DNA of 6,830 bases from Nitrosomonadales bacterium (GTDB lineage Bacteria; Pseudomonadota; Gammaproteobacteria; Burkholderiales; Nitrosomonadaceae). The notes under the pieces were generated by a model. That model did not search any database. It was not told the origin of the DNA and saw only the letters and a list, made by a program, of their open reading frames with translations. A program made the position numbers and the translations under genes. Positions 1-6,321 of this stretch are shown one piece after another. The stretch lies in assembly GCA_004525885.1 (NCBI GenBank), contig SPBV01000096.1, positions 1-6,830 on the forward strand. The letters run 5' to 3'. The first letter of the stretch is position 1, and each line of letters begins with the position of its first letter.

Positions 1-183
1 AATAGAAATAGAACAGCCCACAACAACCTTATCAGATAACGCATAATCCTTTATCCTATAATCTACCTTCCTCATTATTATTAAATAGCATGCTTTGAAG
101 GGGATCCTTCCCAACTATCTGAATTTAATCTGCATCCTAGATAAGTTACTACCAATCAGACTTAACATAATTTGTGCAGCGAG

Positions 184-218
184 AAAATAAAAAAAAGGCA
201 AGATATTACGATCATGCC
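184..218 (-). terminator. Rho-independent terminator after ihfB
   Basis: Read on the minus strand, positions 218 to 197 form a hairpin. The outer stem is GGCA/TGCC, followed by a T-T mismatch, an inner stem GAT/ATC, and a six-base loop CGTAAT. It is followed immediately by eight T residues (196-189) and then ATTTT (188-184). The hairpin starts about 35 bases after the ihfB stop codon and has the orientation expected to end transcription of the cmk-rpsA-ihfB unit. The stem is short (4 + 3 bp), but the T tract is strong. No folding energy was calculated. Confidence 0.7.
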
Positions 219-252
219 GCCGCTATATTCGTCTAATGTACTACAATTTTCT

Positions 253-537
253 TCAGTTCTTATAATCAACTCGCTCGCGCATTTCCTTGCCAGCTTTAAA
301 ATGCGGCACATATTTTTCTGCTACATTCACCTTTTCTCCAGATTTTGGATTACGCCCTATGCGTGGCGGACGGTAGTTCAAATCGAAGCTTCCAAATCCA
401 CGAATCTCAATGCGCTGACCTTGCGATAAGCTTTCAGCCATGGCATCCAGTATCACCTTAACCGAAAGTTCCGCATCCTTAGCCACTAACTGAGGATAAC
501 GATCTGCAAGACTAGAGATCAATTCTGATTTAGTCAT
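253..537 (-). CDS. ihfB: Integration host factor beta subunit (IHF-beta)
   Basis: This encodes the beta subunit of IHF, the sequence-specific DNA-bending heterodimer of the HU/IHF (DNABII) family. IHF acts in the nucleoid in transcription, replication initiation and recombination. The 94-residue length equals that of E. coli IhfB. The start MTKSELI, the IEIRGFGSF block (43-51), the DNA-inserting arm GRNPKSGEKV (61-70) with intercalating Pro64, and the C-terminal KYVPHFKAGKEMRER (75-89) all match IHF-beta better than HU. The ATG at 537 has Shine-Dalgarno AAAGGA (545-550) seven bases upstream, lying in the 14-bp gap after the rpsA stop codon. This points to co-transcription and possibly translational coupling with rpsA. 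A hairpin with a T tract follows the gene. The alpha subunit is not in the window. Confidence 0.97.
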   Translation of the reverse strand: MTKSELISSLADRYPQLVAKDAELSVKVILDAMAESLSQGQRIEIRGFGSFDLNYRPPRIGRNPKSGEKVNVAEKYVPHFKAGKEMRERVDYKN

Positions 538-551
538 ATAAGTGTCCTTTA

Positions 552-2267
552 TTATTCTTCAGTGTTCTTAGTATCCATCTTAGCCTTGAGTAAAGCGCCT
601 AAGTTGGTGGTTCCAGCACTAGCGGCCCCATCAGTCGCAACCTTTTGCATTGCATCGGATTCTTCTGCCAAATCTTTAGCCTTTATGGAAAGATTAATGC
701 TACGATTCTTGCGATCAACGTTTATAATCATCACTTCAACCGCATCACCCTCATTTAAGCGAGTACGAATATCTTCAACTCGGTCACGGGATATCTCAGA
801 TGCCCGTAGGTATCCCTCTATCTCATTATCCAATGTAATTACCGCACCCTTGGCGTCAATAGATTTGACTATGCCTTTTACAACACTATTCTTATCGTTT
901 ACAGAAATAAAGCTATTAAATGGATCACCCTCCATTTGTTTAATACCCAGCGAAATACGCTCACGCTCGACGTCGATGGACATCACCATCGCTTCTACTT
1001 CATCACCCTTCTTGTAGTTACGTACTGCATCTTCACCCGACTGGTTCCAAGAAAGATCAGACAAATGCACTAATCCATCAATGCCACCCTGTAACCCAAT
1101 AAAAACTCCAAAATCTGTTATAGATTTGATTTGTCCGCTTACCTTATCATTTTTCTTATGATTCACTGCAAAATCGTCCCAAGGGTTAGACTTACACTGT
1201 TTCATACCCAATGAGATACGCCGACGATCTTCGTCTATTTCAAGAATCATTATTTCTACTTCATCACCTAGTTGTACCATCTTTGAAGGGTATACATTTT
1301 TGTTCGTCCAGTCCATTTCAGACACGTGCACCAGCCCTTCAATACCCTGTTCTATTTCAACGAATGCACCATAATCCGTAAGGTTACTTACTTTTCCAAA
1401 TAAACGGGTACTTTGCGGGTAACGCCGTGAAAGTCCCACCCACGGATCCTCATTCAATTGTTTCATCCCCAAAGAAACACGGTTCTTTTCCTGATCAAAT
1501 TTGAGCACTTTAGCTGTTACTTCGTCACCCACACTGATCATTTCAGAAGGATGCTTCACTCTCCGCCACGCAAGGTCTGTAATATGCAATAGGCCATCTA
1601 TGCCGCCTAAATCAACAAATGCTCCATAATCTGTAATGTTCTTTACAATTCCTACGACTACTGCTCCTTCTTGTAGGTTTGCTAGTAATGATTGCCTATC
1701 TGCTCCCTGACTTGCCTCTAACACAGCACGACGCGAAACCACTACGTTGTTGCGTTTGCGGTCAAGCTTTATTACCTTGAACTCCATTTCCTTGTTTTCA
1801 TACGGCGTAGTGTCTTTGACCGGGCGAATATCTACTAGTGAACCGGGTAAAAATGCTCGAATGCCATTAATCATTGCAGTCAAACCACCCTTAACCTTGC
1901 CGCTCACCATGCCACACACTATAGCGCCGCTTTCCATGGCTGCTTCCAAATCTTGCCATGCCGTTAATCGTTTGGCTTTGTCACGTGACAATCTGGTTTC
2001 ACCATGACCATCCTCAAGAGCCTCAATGGCAACACTTATAAAATCCCCAGCTTTGACTTCAATCTCGCCTTTATCATTCTTAAATTCTTCGACTGGAATA
2101 AAACTTTCAGATTTTAGTCCCGCATTTACTACAACGACATTAAAGTCAACTCGTATAACCTCGGCAGTAATCAGTTCGCCGATACGCATTTCCTGACGTG
2201 AGAGGCTCTCCTCAAATAGTGTTGCAAAACTTTCTGATGGATCAGTTACGGGAGACGCAGCAATCAT
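552..2267 (-). CDS. rpsA: 30S ribosomal protein S1
   Basis: S1 is the large RNA-binding protein of the 30S subunit. It captures and unfolds mRNA leaders for initiation, particularly mRNAs with weak Shine-Dalgarno sequences. The 571 residues are close to the E. coli length (557). Six S1/OB-fold repeats can be traced: about 30-94, 114-181, 200-270, 286-357, 373-444 and 459-529. The first two are divergent and ribosome-binding; repeats 3 to 5 carry the canonical G-x-V pattern, such as GIVKNITDYGAFVDL (206-220) and the repeated ISLGMKQ-type ending. A hydrophilic tail of about 40 residues follows. The start LFEESLSRQEMRIGE (17-31) is typical of betaproteobacterial S1. The ATG at 2267 has only a weak AGG (2276-2278) eight bases upstream, as expected for a self-regulated S1 gene. 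The TAA stop is 14 bp from ihfB. Confidence 0.98.
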   Translation of the reverse strand: MIAASPVTDPSESFATLFEESLSRQEMRIGELITAEVIRVDFNVVVVNAGLKSESFIPVEEFKNDKGEIEVKAGDFISVAIEALEDGHGETRLSRDKAKRLTAWQDLEAAMESGAIVCGMVSGKVKGGLTAMINGIRAFLPGSLVDIRPVKDTTPYENKEMEFKVIKLDRKRNNVVVSRRAVLEASQGADRQSLLANLQEGAVVVGIVKNITDYGAFVDLGGIDGLLHITDLAWRRVKHPSEMISVGDEVTAKVLKFDQEKNRVSLGMKQLNEDPWVGLSRRYPQSTRLFGKVSNLTDYGAFVEIEQGIEGLVHVSEMDWTNKNVYPSKMVQLGDEVEIMILEIDEDRRRISLGMKQCKSNPWDDFAVNHKKNDKVSGQIKSITDFGVFIGLQGGIDGLVHLSDLSWNQSGEDAVRNYKKGDEVEAMVMSIDVERERISLGIKQMEGDPFNSFISVNDKNSVVKGIVKSIDAKGAVITLDNEIEGYLRASEISRDRVEDIRTRLNEGDAVEVMIINVDRKNRSINLSIKAKDLAEESDAMQKVATDGAASAGTTNLGALLKAKMDTKNTEE

Positions 2268-2368
2268 TATAAAAGCCTATTTTTAATCCCATGCAAACAA
2301 ACATATGCCGGGGCTAGTAAGTTAATAAAATTATTTGGGCTAAAAATACTCGGACACAAGGCTTAGCC

Positions 2369-2392
2369 TCTCCCTTCTTAGTCAAAGGGAAA
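2369..2392 (-). other. Hairpin between cmk and rpsA (possible rpsA leader element)
   Basis: On the minus strand the arms TCCCTT (2390-2385) and AAGGGA (2376-2371) are perfectly complementary. A flanking T-G wobble and T-A pair extend the stem to eight pairs around an eight-base loop. No T tract follows, so it does not look like a terminator. It sits 24 bases after the cmk stop codon, in the 148-bp gap before rpsA. That gap also contains AAGCCT (2364-2359), which is complementary to the AGGCTT (2278-2273) spanning the rpsA ribosome-binding site. It may belong to an S1 autoregulatory leader, or it may be processed mRNA between cistrons. No convincing sigma70 promoter was found in the gap. Confidence 0.35.
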
Positions 2393-2415
2393 TCACATAA
2401 AAACATGAGATCATA

Positions 2416-3093
2416 TCAGACATTTTTAACGCAAATTTCGGTGTACTGTCTTTGTATCTCGTTTACAACTTCAGTAATATTTAACAAGGTTGTATCAATA
2501 AAACTTGAATTTGCACTCTGTTTTAAAGGCGCAACACTACGATCACTATCGCGCGCATCACGCTCCCTGATATCTTGCAAAATAGTAGCAATGTTAACAT
2601 CTGCTCCTTTTTCCATCAACTGTTTATAACGACGTTGAGCTCGCGTTTCAGCACTAGCGGCAAGAAATATCTTTAGTGTGGCATCAGGAAATACTACAGA
2701 ACACATATCGCGGCCTTCAGCCACTAGTCCTGGATCCAGGCGAAATGCACGCTGACGGCCCAGCAAAGCCTTTCTAACTTGAAAATGTGCAGCAACCCTA
2801 GAAGCTCCATTACCACATGCCTCAGTACGAATTAAATCTGCAACATCTTCACCCCCAAGCCGAATTTCTTTATCTTTAAAGGTAACTCTAAGTTGCTTGG
2901 CTATATTAGCCAACGCCTCTTCATCGGCTAAATTAACGCCTCTTTGTGTTGCCACCAGAGCTATTAAGCGATAGAGCGTACCACTATCAAGATAATGAAA
3001 CCCTAGATTTCTTGAAACCTGCTGAGCAACTGTACCCTTACCGGATGCAGACGGTCCATCAATCGCTATTACCGGAATATTGTTAATACCCAT
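2416..3093 (-). CDS. cmk: Cytidylate kinase ((d)CMP kinase)
   Basis: This cytoplasmic enzyme phosphorylates CMP and dCMP with ATP, giving CDP/dCDP for nucleotide recycling and DNA precursor supply. The 225 residues match the bacterial family (E. coli 227). The Walker A P-loop GPSASGKGT is at 13-21. The LDSGTLYR block (35-42) contains Ser37, equivalent to E. coli Ser36. EGRDM (126-130) supplies Arg128 and Asp129, and RDARDSDRSVAPL (178-190) supplies Arg178, Asp182 and Arg185, matching the CMP-binding Arg181, Asp185 and Arg188 of E. coli. One oddity is Cys131-Ser132 after GRDM, where Gly-Thr is usual. The ATG at 3093 has a TAAGG Shine-Dalgarno (3099-3103) five bases upstream. The gene lies 44 bp after aroA, with a promoter-like motif at the start of that gap. 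Confidence 0.97.
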   Translation of the reverse strand: MGINNIPVIAIDGPSASGKGTVAQQVSRNLGFHYLDSGTLYRLIALVATQRGVNLADEEALANIAKQLRVTFKDKEIRLGGEDVADLIRTEACGNGASRVAAHFQVRKALLGRQRAFRLDPGLVAEGRDMCSVVFPDATLKIFLAASAETRAQRRYKQLMEKGADVNIATILQDIRERDARDSDRSVAPLKQSANSSFIDTTLLNITEVVNEIQRQYTEICVKNV

Positions 3094-3126
3094 AAAAACC
3101 TTAACAAACTACTTATATTCTAGAAG

Positions 3127-3135
3127 ATTATACCA
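3127..3135 (-). promoter_or_regulatory. Extended -10 promoter motif for cmk-rpsA-ihfB
   Basis: The minus strand reads TGGTATAAT, an exact match to the sigma70 extended -10 consensus TGnTATAAT. It lies two bases after the aroA TAA stop (3138-3140). No recognisable -35 lies 16 to 18 bases upstream, which extended -10 promoters can tolerate. The expected transcription start is near 3120, giving a leader of about 27 bases that includes the cmk Shine-Dalgarno. It would allow cmk, rpsA and ihfB to be expressed independently of aroA. The motif is seen; its activity is inferred. Confidence 0.5.
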
Positions 3136-3137
3136 GT

Positions 3138-4430
3138 TTAGCGCTTAACTATTTCTGAAAATCTTTCAAAATAATCAGGAAAAGTTTTGGACACGCAATC
3201 TGGATCATTGATACGTACCGATGTTCCCAATGACACTAACGAAAAACACATGGCCATCCGGTGATCTTCGTAGGTATTGATAGCTATGTGCGGAATAAGC
3301 TTTGCACCAATTGGCGGTATAATACACAAAAAATCTAGTCCTTCATCTACCTGAGCACCTAGTTTACGTAACTCCTTCGCCATTGCGGCAAGACGGTCAG
3401 TTTCCTTAACTTTCCAACTTGCAATATTCGTAAGTGTGGTAACACCATCAGCAAACAAAGCAACTATTGCAAGTGTCATAGCAGCGTCGGGAATGTGATT
3501 ACAGTCAATATTAATCGCCTTAAGATGTCCAGATTGTGGTGCGCGTACTTCAATCCAATGATCCCCCTGTGAGACACGTGCTCCCATTTTCTCTAGTACC
3601 TCAATAAAACACACATCTCCCTGAAAGCTATCACTACCTATGCCTTCAACTCGAACTGGGCCGCCACCAATCGCACCGGCTGCAAGAAAATACGATGCCG
3701 AAGATGCATCACCTTCAACAAAAATTTCTCCGGGACTACTATATTGCTGCCCTTTTCGTAATACAAAATGTTGCCATCCATCTCGTTCTACTTCCACTCC
3801 AAAACGTGCCATCAATGCTAATGTTAATTTGACGTATGGTCGCGAAATTAACTTTCCAATAACCTCAATAGTTAGCCTTTCGCCTATCAGCGGTGAGGCG
3901 ATCAGTAAGCTGGTCAAATATTGGCTGGACACATCGCCTCTCACCGCTAATGAGCTCACTTGAATTTTGGCACCTTTTATTTCTAGCGGGGGGAAACCCT
4001 CGTTGCCTAGATACATGATATCTGCACCAAGTTGTCTAAGCGTATCTACTAGATCTCCAATAGGGCGCTGATGCATACGCGTTACGCCAAAAAGTCGATA
4101 GTGACCTTGTACCAACGCCAATACAGCCGTTAGAGGACGGTAGGCTGTCCCGGCATTACCTAGAAACAAATCTACCTCATTTACAGGAAACCGCCCATCT
4201 GCACCATGCACAAGACAATCGTTATCATTAGTTTGGACAATAGATATGCCAAGCGCCCTAAGCGAATTAAGCATACATATCGTATCATCGGAGATAAGTA
4301 AGTCGCGCACATGAGTAGTGCCATGCGCCAATGCGGCAAGTAGCAAGATACGGTTAGAAATACTCTTCGAGCCTGGTAGCCTAACCACACCCTGTGCTGT
4401 CCTGACAGCAGGGAGATCAAGAAATTTCAC
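3138..4430 (-). CDS. aroA: 3-phosphoshikimate 1-carboxyvinyltransferase (EPSP synthase)
   Basis: This catalyses the sixth shikimate-pathway step, condensing shikimate-3-phosphate with phosphoenolpyruvate to EPSP on the way to chorismate. The 430 residues fit class I AroA (E. coli 427). Visible active-site blocks are LPGSKSISNR (18-27, Lys22), LGNAGTAYRP (90-99), QRPIGD (121-126), GDVSSQYLTSLL (165-176), VEGDASSASYFLAA (238-251), NHIPDAAMT (311-319, catalytic Asp315), VKETDRLAAMAKELRKLGA (341-359), YEDHRMAMCFS (387-397) and DCVSKTFPDYF (411-421). Gly94 and Thr95 of the PEP site, and Pro99, are the ordinary glyphosate-sensitive types. The start is GTG (4428-4430), chosen because the protein then begins MKFLDLPAVRTAQG like its homologues, with AAGGTG just upstream. 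It may have its own promoter at 4469-4496. The usual upstream partner tyrA is absent. Confidence 0.98.
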   Translation of the reverse strand: MKFLDLPAVRTAQGVVRLPGSKSISNRILLLAALAHGTTHVRDLLISDDTICMLNSLRALGISIVQTNDNDCLVHGADGRFPVNEVDLFLGNAGTAYRPLTAVLALVQGHYRLFGVTRMHQRPIGDLVDTLRQLGADIMYLGNEGFPPLEIKGAKIQVSSLAVRGDVSSQYLTSLLIASPLIGERLTIEVIGKLISRPYVKLTLALMARFGVEVERDGWQHFVLRKGQQYSSPGEIFVEGDASSASYFLAAGAIGGGPVRVEGIGSDSFQGDVCFIEVLEKMGARVSQGDHWIEVRAPQSGHLKAINIDCNHIPDAAMTLAIVALFADGVTTLTNIASWKVKETDRLAAMAKELRKLGAQVDEGLDFLCIIPPIGAKLIPHIAINTYEDHRMAMCFSLVSLGTSVRINDPDCVSKTFPDYFERFSEIVKR

Positions 4431-4434
4431 GGTT

Positions 4435-4440
4435 CACCTT
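4435..4440 (-). promoter_or_regulatory. Ribosome binding site supporting the GTG start of aroA
   Basis: The minus strand reads AAGGTG, with the AAGG core six bases before GTG at 4430. There is no in-frame ATG nearby that gives a family-like N-terminus, so this site decides the GTG start. A second purine-rich site, AGGAG (4468-4464), lies further upstream but precedes a GTG (4455) in a different frame. Confidence 0.6.
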
Positions 4441-4468
4441 GGAACTGATGCTCACAAACAAATCTCCT

Positions 4469-4496
4469 GTTATATTAAGATTCTACATGCGGGCAA
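4469..4496 (-). promoter_or_regulatory. Sigma70-like promoter for aroA
   Basis: On the minus strand a -35-like TTGCCC (4496-4491, four of six consensus bases) and a -10 TATAAC (4474-4469, five of six) are separated by 16 bases. Transcription should start near 4462, giving a leader of about 32 bases that keeps the AAGGTG site of aroA. The promoter lies wholly in the 76-bp gap after the lipoprotein gene, in which I found no terminator. aroA could therefore be read from this promoter and by read-through. The call rests on consensus matching by eye. Confidence 0.5.
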
Positions 4497-4506
4497 TTAT
4501 CAGAAA

Positions 4507-5892
4507 TCACCTTGATACACGGTGTAACACATGTGAGGAACCATCCTTCATTTTTACCGTTGCTATATCGCCATCTGCGTCAACACTAAATGTGGTCGGA
4601 TCATTATCGGAAAACCCTACACACCCATTAGTGTTAAACGTAGCCCCTTTTAGATTCAATTTTTTCGTGGCTGCATCGTAAGTATAAGATGCAAATTCGA
4701 CGCCTGGGCTGCCGCAGCTTGCGCTACCCTCACGGTCCAAATCTCCAACAGGATCAACCATAAAGTAAATTCCGTTAGAAAAGAATAAATAAGTTTGAGT
4801 TTTGATTGTGGTCTTATCAAGCACCCAAGCCCCGACAATTCCAGAAGCAATATTTTCCATTCTGGAAAAACGAACCTCCTTAGTCATCATCTTATTTTTC
4901 TCTTTAGAGGAACTTAGTTTAAGAGGTTTAGCAATGTGAAATAATTCGCCAAAAATACTACTCTGCTCCACTTTCCTTGGTGCTATTACTATATCTGTTG
5001 TAATTAATTCAGAACCATCCGTATAGATTCGCCAGTTTGGCCGTAAATGTGATAAACCAGCCTGAAGATTAGTATCAATCGCAGGTTCTCCAACAATCTT
5101 GAATCCTCTTAAATCAAACTCAAGTAGACTTATTGCACCATATTCCACGCCAGCCTTGCTGATCGGCTTACTCCCGCATACAAGATTAATATCGCAAGGA
5201 TCATCTGCCACAGCTTCACCGAATAAATATTCACCTGCATTAGCAACCGACGTACGAATTATAGTAGCTGTCGTATCATCGTATTTAACCCACACATCAG
5301 TACTAAGCAAGCTAATGCCCTGAGAAAGAAAGTGAGCTTTAGCTGCTGCCGCAGTCTTAATTGCTCCAACTATGCCTCCCTTCTGCCTTACACTTTGTAG
5401 TGCAGATGAGGATGCAAAAACAGCTGGGTCGCTGTCAAGATTTATTGAATCACTAACAGCAGCAGCAGCAGCAGCAGGAATGGAAATACCGTTCTCGAGT
5501 TCGTTATCCGAGTCTAGGGACTGTAATAAAACAAGCAAATTTTGTAACCGATTATTGCTATCGCCAGCCAAATTGATCGGCGTCACTATTGCAGTTGCTT
5601 TCACTTTCCCGAGAGTCAAACTACCAAGTTTGAATTCAACCGTATCTCCATGATTATAATTGTAAATACCGTCTTCATCTGTTGTTCCTGCCTTCTTAGA
5701 AGAAGTGGAGTAAGCCACGCCACTGACCACAGCATCTATCAATCTCCCCGTTGTCGGACCTGATGCCTGTTTGCCACCACTTCCATCACTTGAAGATTCG
5801 TTGCCACTACTACAGGCAGTAAGGCCTATTGCAAATATTACCAATGCTAACCCTGCCCGGCAGGCTATTCTATACTTCTGGCTAAATTTCAT
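4507..5892 (-). CDS. Predicted outer-membrane lipoprotein of unknown function
   Basis: The 461 residues start with a basic, then hydrophobic signal peptide ending in the lipobox LTAC (24-27). Cys27 should be lipidated, and Ser at +2 favours outer-membrane sorting. A Ser/Gly-rich linker follows (28-48). Residues 49-110 form a beta-rich module with GRLIDAVVSGVAY, a GTTDEDGIYNY turn and VTPINLAG. Next come LLQSLDSDNELENGI (122-136) and poly-Ala (140-145). I recognise this arrangement from many proteobacterial surface lipoproteins. The middle (about 190-345) is unfamiliar. The C-terminal 352-461 (GAWVLD, LFFSNGIYFM, GVEFASYTYD, TNGCVGFSDN) resembles a beta domain repeated in similar proteins. Cys233/Cys239 and Cys393/Cys424 could form disulfides. 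The ATG has AAGGAA (5901-5906) eight bases upstream. A surface or adhesin-like role is only a guess. Confidence 0.85.
   Translation of the reverse strand: MKFSQKYRIACRAGLALVIFAIGLTACSSGNESSSDGSGGKQASGPTTGRLIDAVVSGVAYSTSSKKAGTTDEDGIYNYNHGDTVEFKLGSLTLGKVKATAIVTPINLAGDSNNRLQNLLVLLQSLDSDNELENGISIPAAAAAAVSDSINLDSDPAVFASSSALQSVRQKGGIVGAIKTAAAAKAHFLSQGISLLSTDVWVKYDDTTATIIRTSVANAGEYLFGEAVADDPCDINLVCGSKPISKAGVEYGAISLLEFDLRGFKIVGEPAIDTNLQAGLSHLRPNWRIYTDGSELITTDIVIAPRKVEQSSIFGELFHIAKPLKLSSSKEKNKMMTKEVRFSRMENIASGIVGAWVLDKTTIKTQTYLFFSNGIYFMVDPVGDLDREGSASCGSPGVEFASYTYDAATKKLNLKGATFNTNGCVGFSDNDPTTFSVDADGDIATVKMKDGSSHVLHRVSR
5457..5477. repeat. Trinucleotide repeat (CAG)7 / (CTG)7
   Basis: Seven perfect CAG units lie inside the lipoprotein gene. 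On the coding strand they read as six consecutive GCT codons (Ala140-145) followed by GTT. Use of one identical alanine codon six times suggests a slippage-generated microsatellite. Changes in unit number would keep the reading frame and only alter the length of the alanine run behind the conserved ENGISIP segment. A second alanine run at residues 181-184 uses mixed codons and is not a perfect DNA repeat. Confidence 0.9.
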
Positions 5893-6321
5893 TTATGGGA
5901 TTCCTTCATAATTAAATTGATTGTTTTTCGTTCTAGCCTGTAACATCATAATTTTATCGTTATATAATCAGACAAATGGTGGGCATGCGGCAGAAAACTT
6001 TATATTATAACCAACCTTTATCATCTCGTCTTGATCGCCAAGAACTCGAAAGGTAGTTAACAGCGGGCAATTACCTTCTAGAATTACCCGACACTTAATA
6101 TGCCAGTCAAATGCGACAACGCTGGTAATTGTTTTACGGTTTGAAATGACAATGCAATGTATGAGGCTTTTCTCTAAACATGGTATCTCGCTGTTGCATT
6201 TCACTACGCACATGGAAAAAATAGGTAAATTATTGCTACATTTTCTATTTTATTCCTGGATACGTTAATTAATTTCGATTCTCTTCGCAGAAATATTCGT
6301 TACTCAGGAGCTCGTAATATA
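5893..6321. other. Divergent intergenic region between lipoprotein and serine acetyltransferase genes
   Basis: This 429-bp AT-rich stretch must hold the promoters of both divergent genes. On the minus side, TTGTCT (5975-5970) and TATGAT (5950-5945) resemble -35 and -10 boxes, but the 19-base spacer is long, so I do not call a promoter. On the plus side, TTGCTA (6233-6238) has no good -10 at a normal distance. One uncertain 81-codon ORF (5968-6213, minus) occupies the middle. No RNA gene, riboswitch or strong inverted repeat was recognised. Confidence 0.6.
5968..6213 (-). CDS. Uncertain small cysteine-rich hypothetical protein
   Basis: This is an 81-codon ORF from ATG to TGA in otherwise empty intergenic sequence, so it is not a shadow of a neighbouring gene. 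I do not recognise the product. It has seven cysteines in 81 residues, no clear signal peptide or membrane span, and alternating hydrophobic stretches in the second half (VVAFDWHIKCRVIL, IKVGYNIKF) that could form beta strands. The bases before the ATG read TTTTTTCC and contain no Shine-Dalgarno, which argues against the annotated start. It lies 75 bp upstream of the lipoprotein gene on the same strand. It may be a real small gene with another start, a decayed gene remnant, or a chance ORF. Confidence 0.25.
   Translation of the reverse strand: MCVVKCNSEIPCLEKSLIHCIVISNRKTITSVVAFDWHIKCRVILEGNCPLLTTFRVLGDQDEMIKVGYNIKFSAACPPFV

Noticed and set aside
1..75. Open minus-strand frame from an ATG at 75 running off the left edge (begins MRKVDYRIIKDYA).
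   Set aside because: Only 25 codons are visible, with no ribosome-binding site and no recognisable family. The sequence is too short to support a gene.
97..110. Inverted repeat GAAGG-GGAT-CCTTC.
   Set aside because: The stem is five base pairs with no T tract on either strand and no gene it would serve. It is probably chance around a GGATCC palindrome.
172..429. Plus-strand 85-codon frame overlapping ihfB.
   Set aside because: It starts with TTG and lies mostly antisense to the certain ihfB gene, and its composition does not look like a protein family.
2380..2386. TTGACT-like -35 box (minus strand) in the cmk-rpsA gap.
   Set aside because: No acceptable -10 lies 15 to 19 bases downstream, and the motif falls in the loop of the local hairpin.
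5889..5909. Six-codon frame (MKESHK) ending in an ATGA overlap with the lipoprotein start.
   Set aside because: Its ATG has no ribosome-binding site, and the frame contains the Shine-Dalgarno of the lipoprotein itself, so it is probably incidental.
6212..6268. Plus-strand 18-codon frame MEKIGKLLLHFLFYSWIR upstream of the acetyltransferase.
   Set aside because: It has no Shine-Dalgarno, no serine/cysteine codon cluster and no attenuator-like hairpin after it. A chance hydrophobic ORF in AT-rich DNA is more likely.
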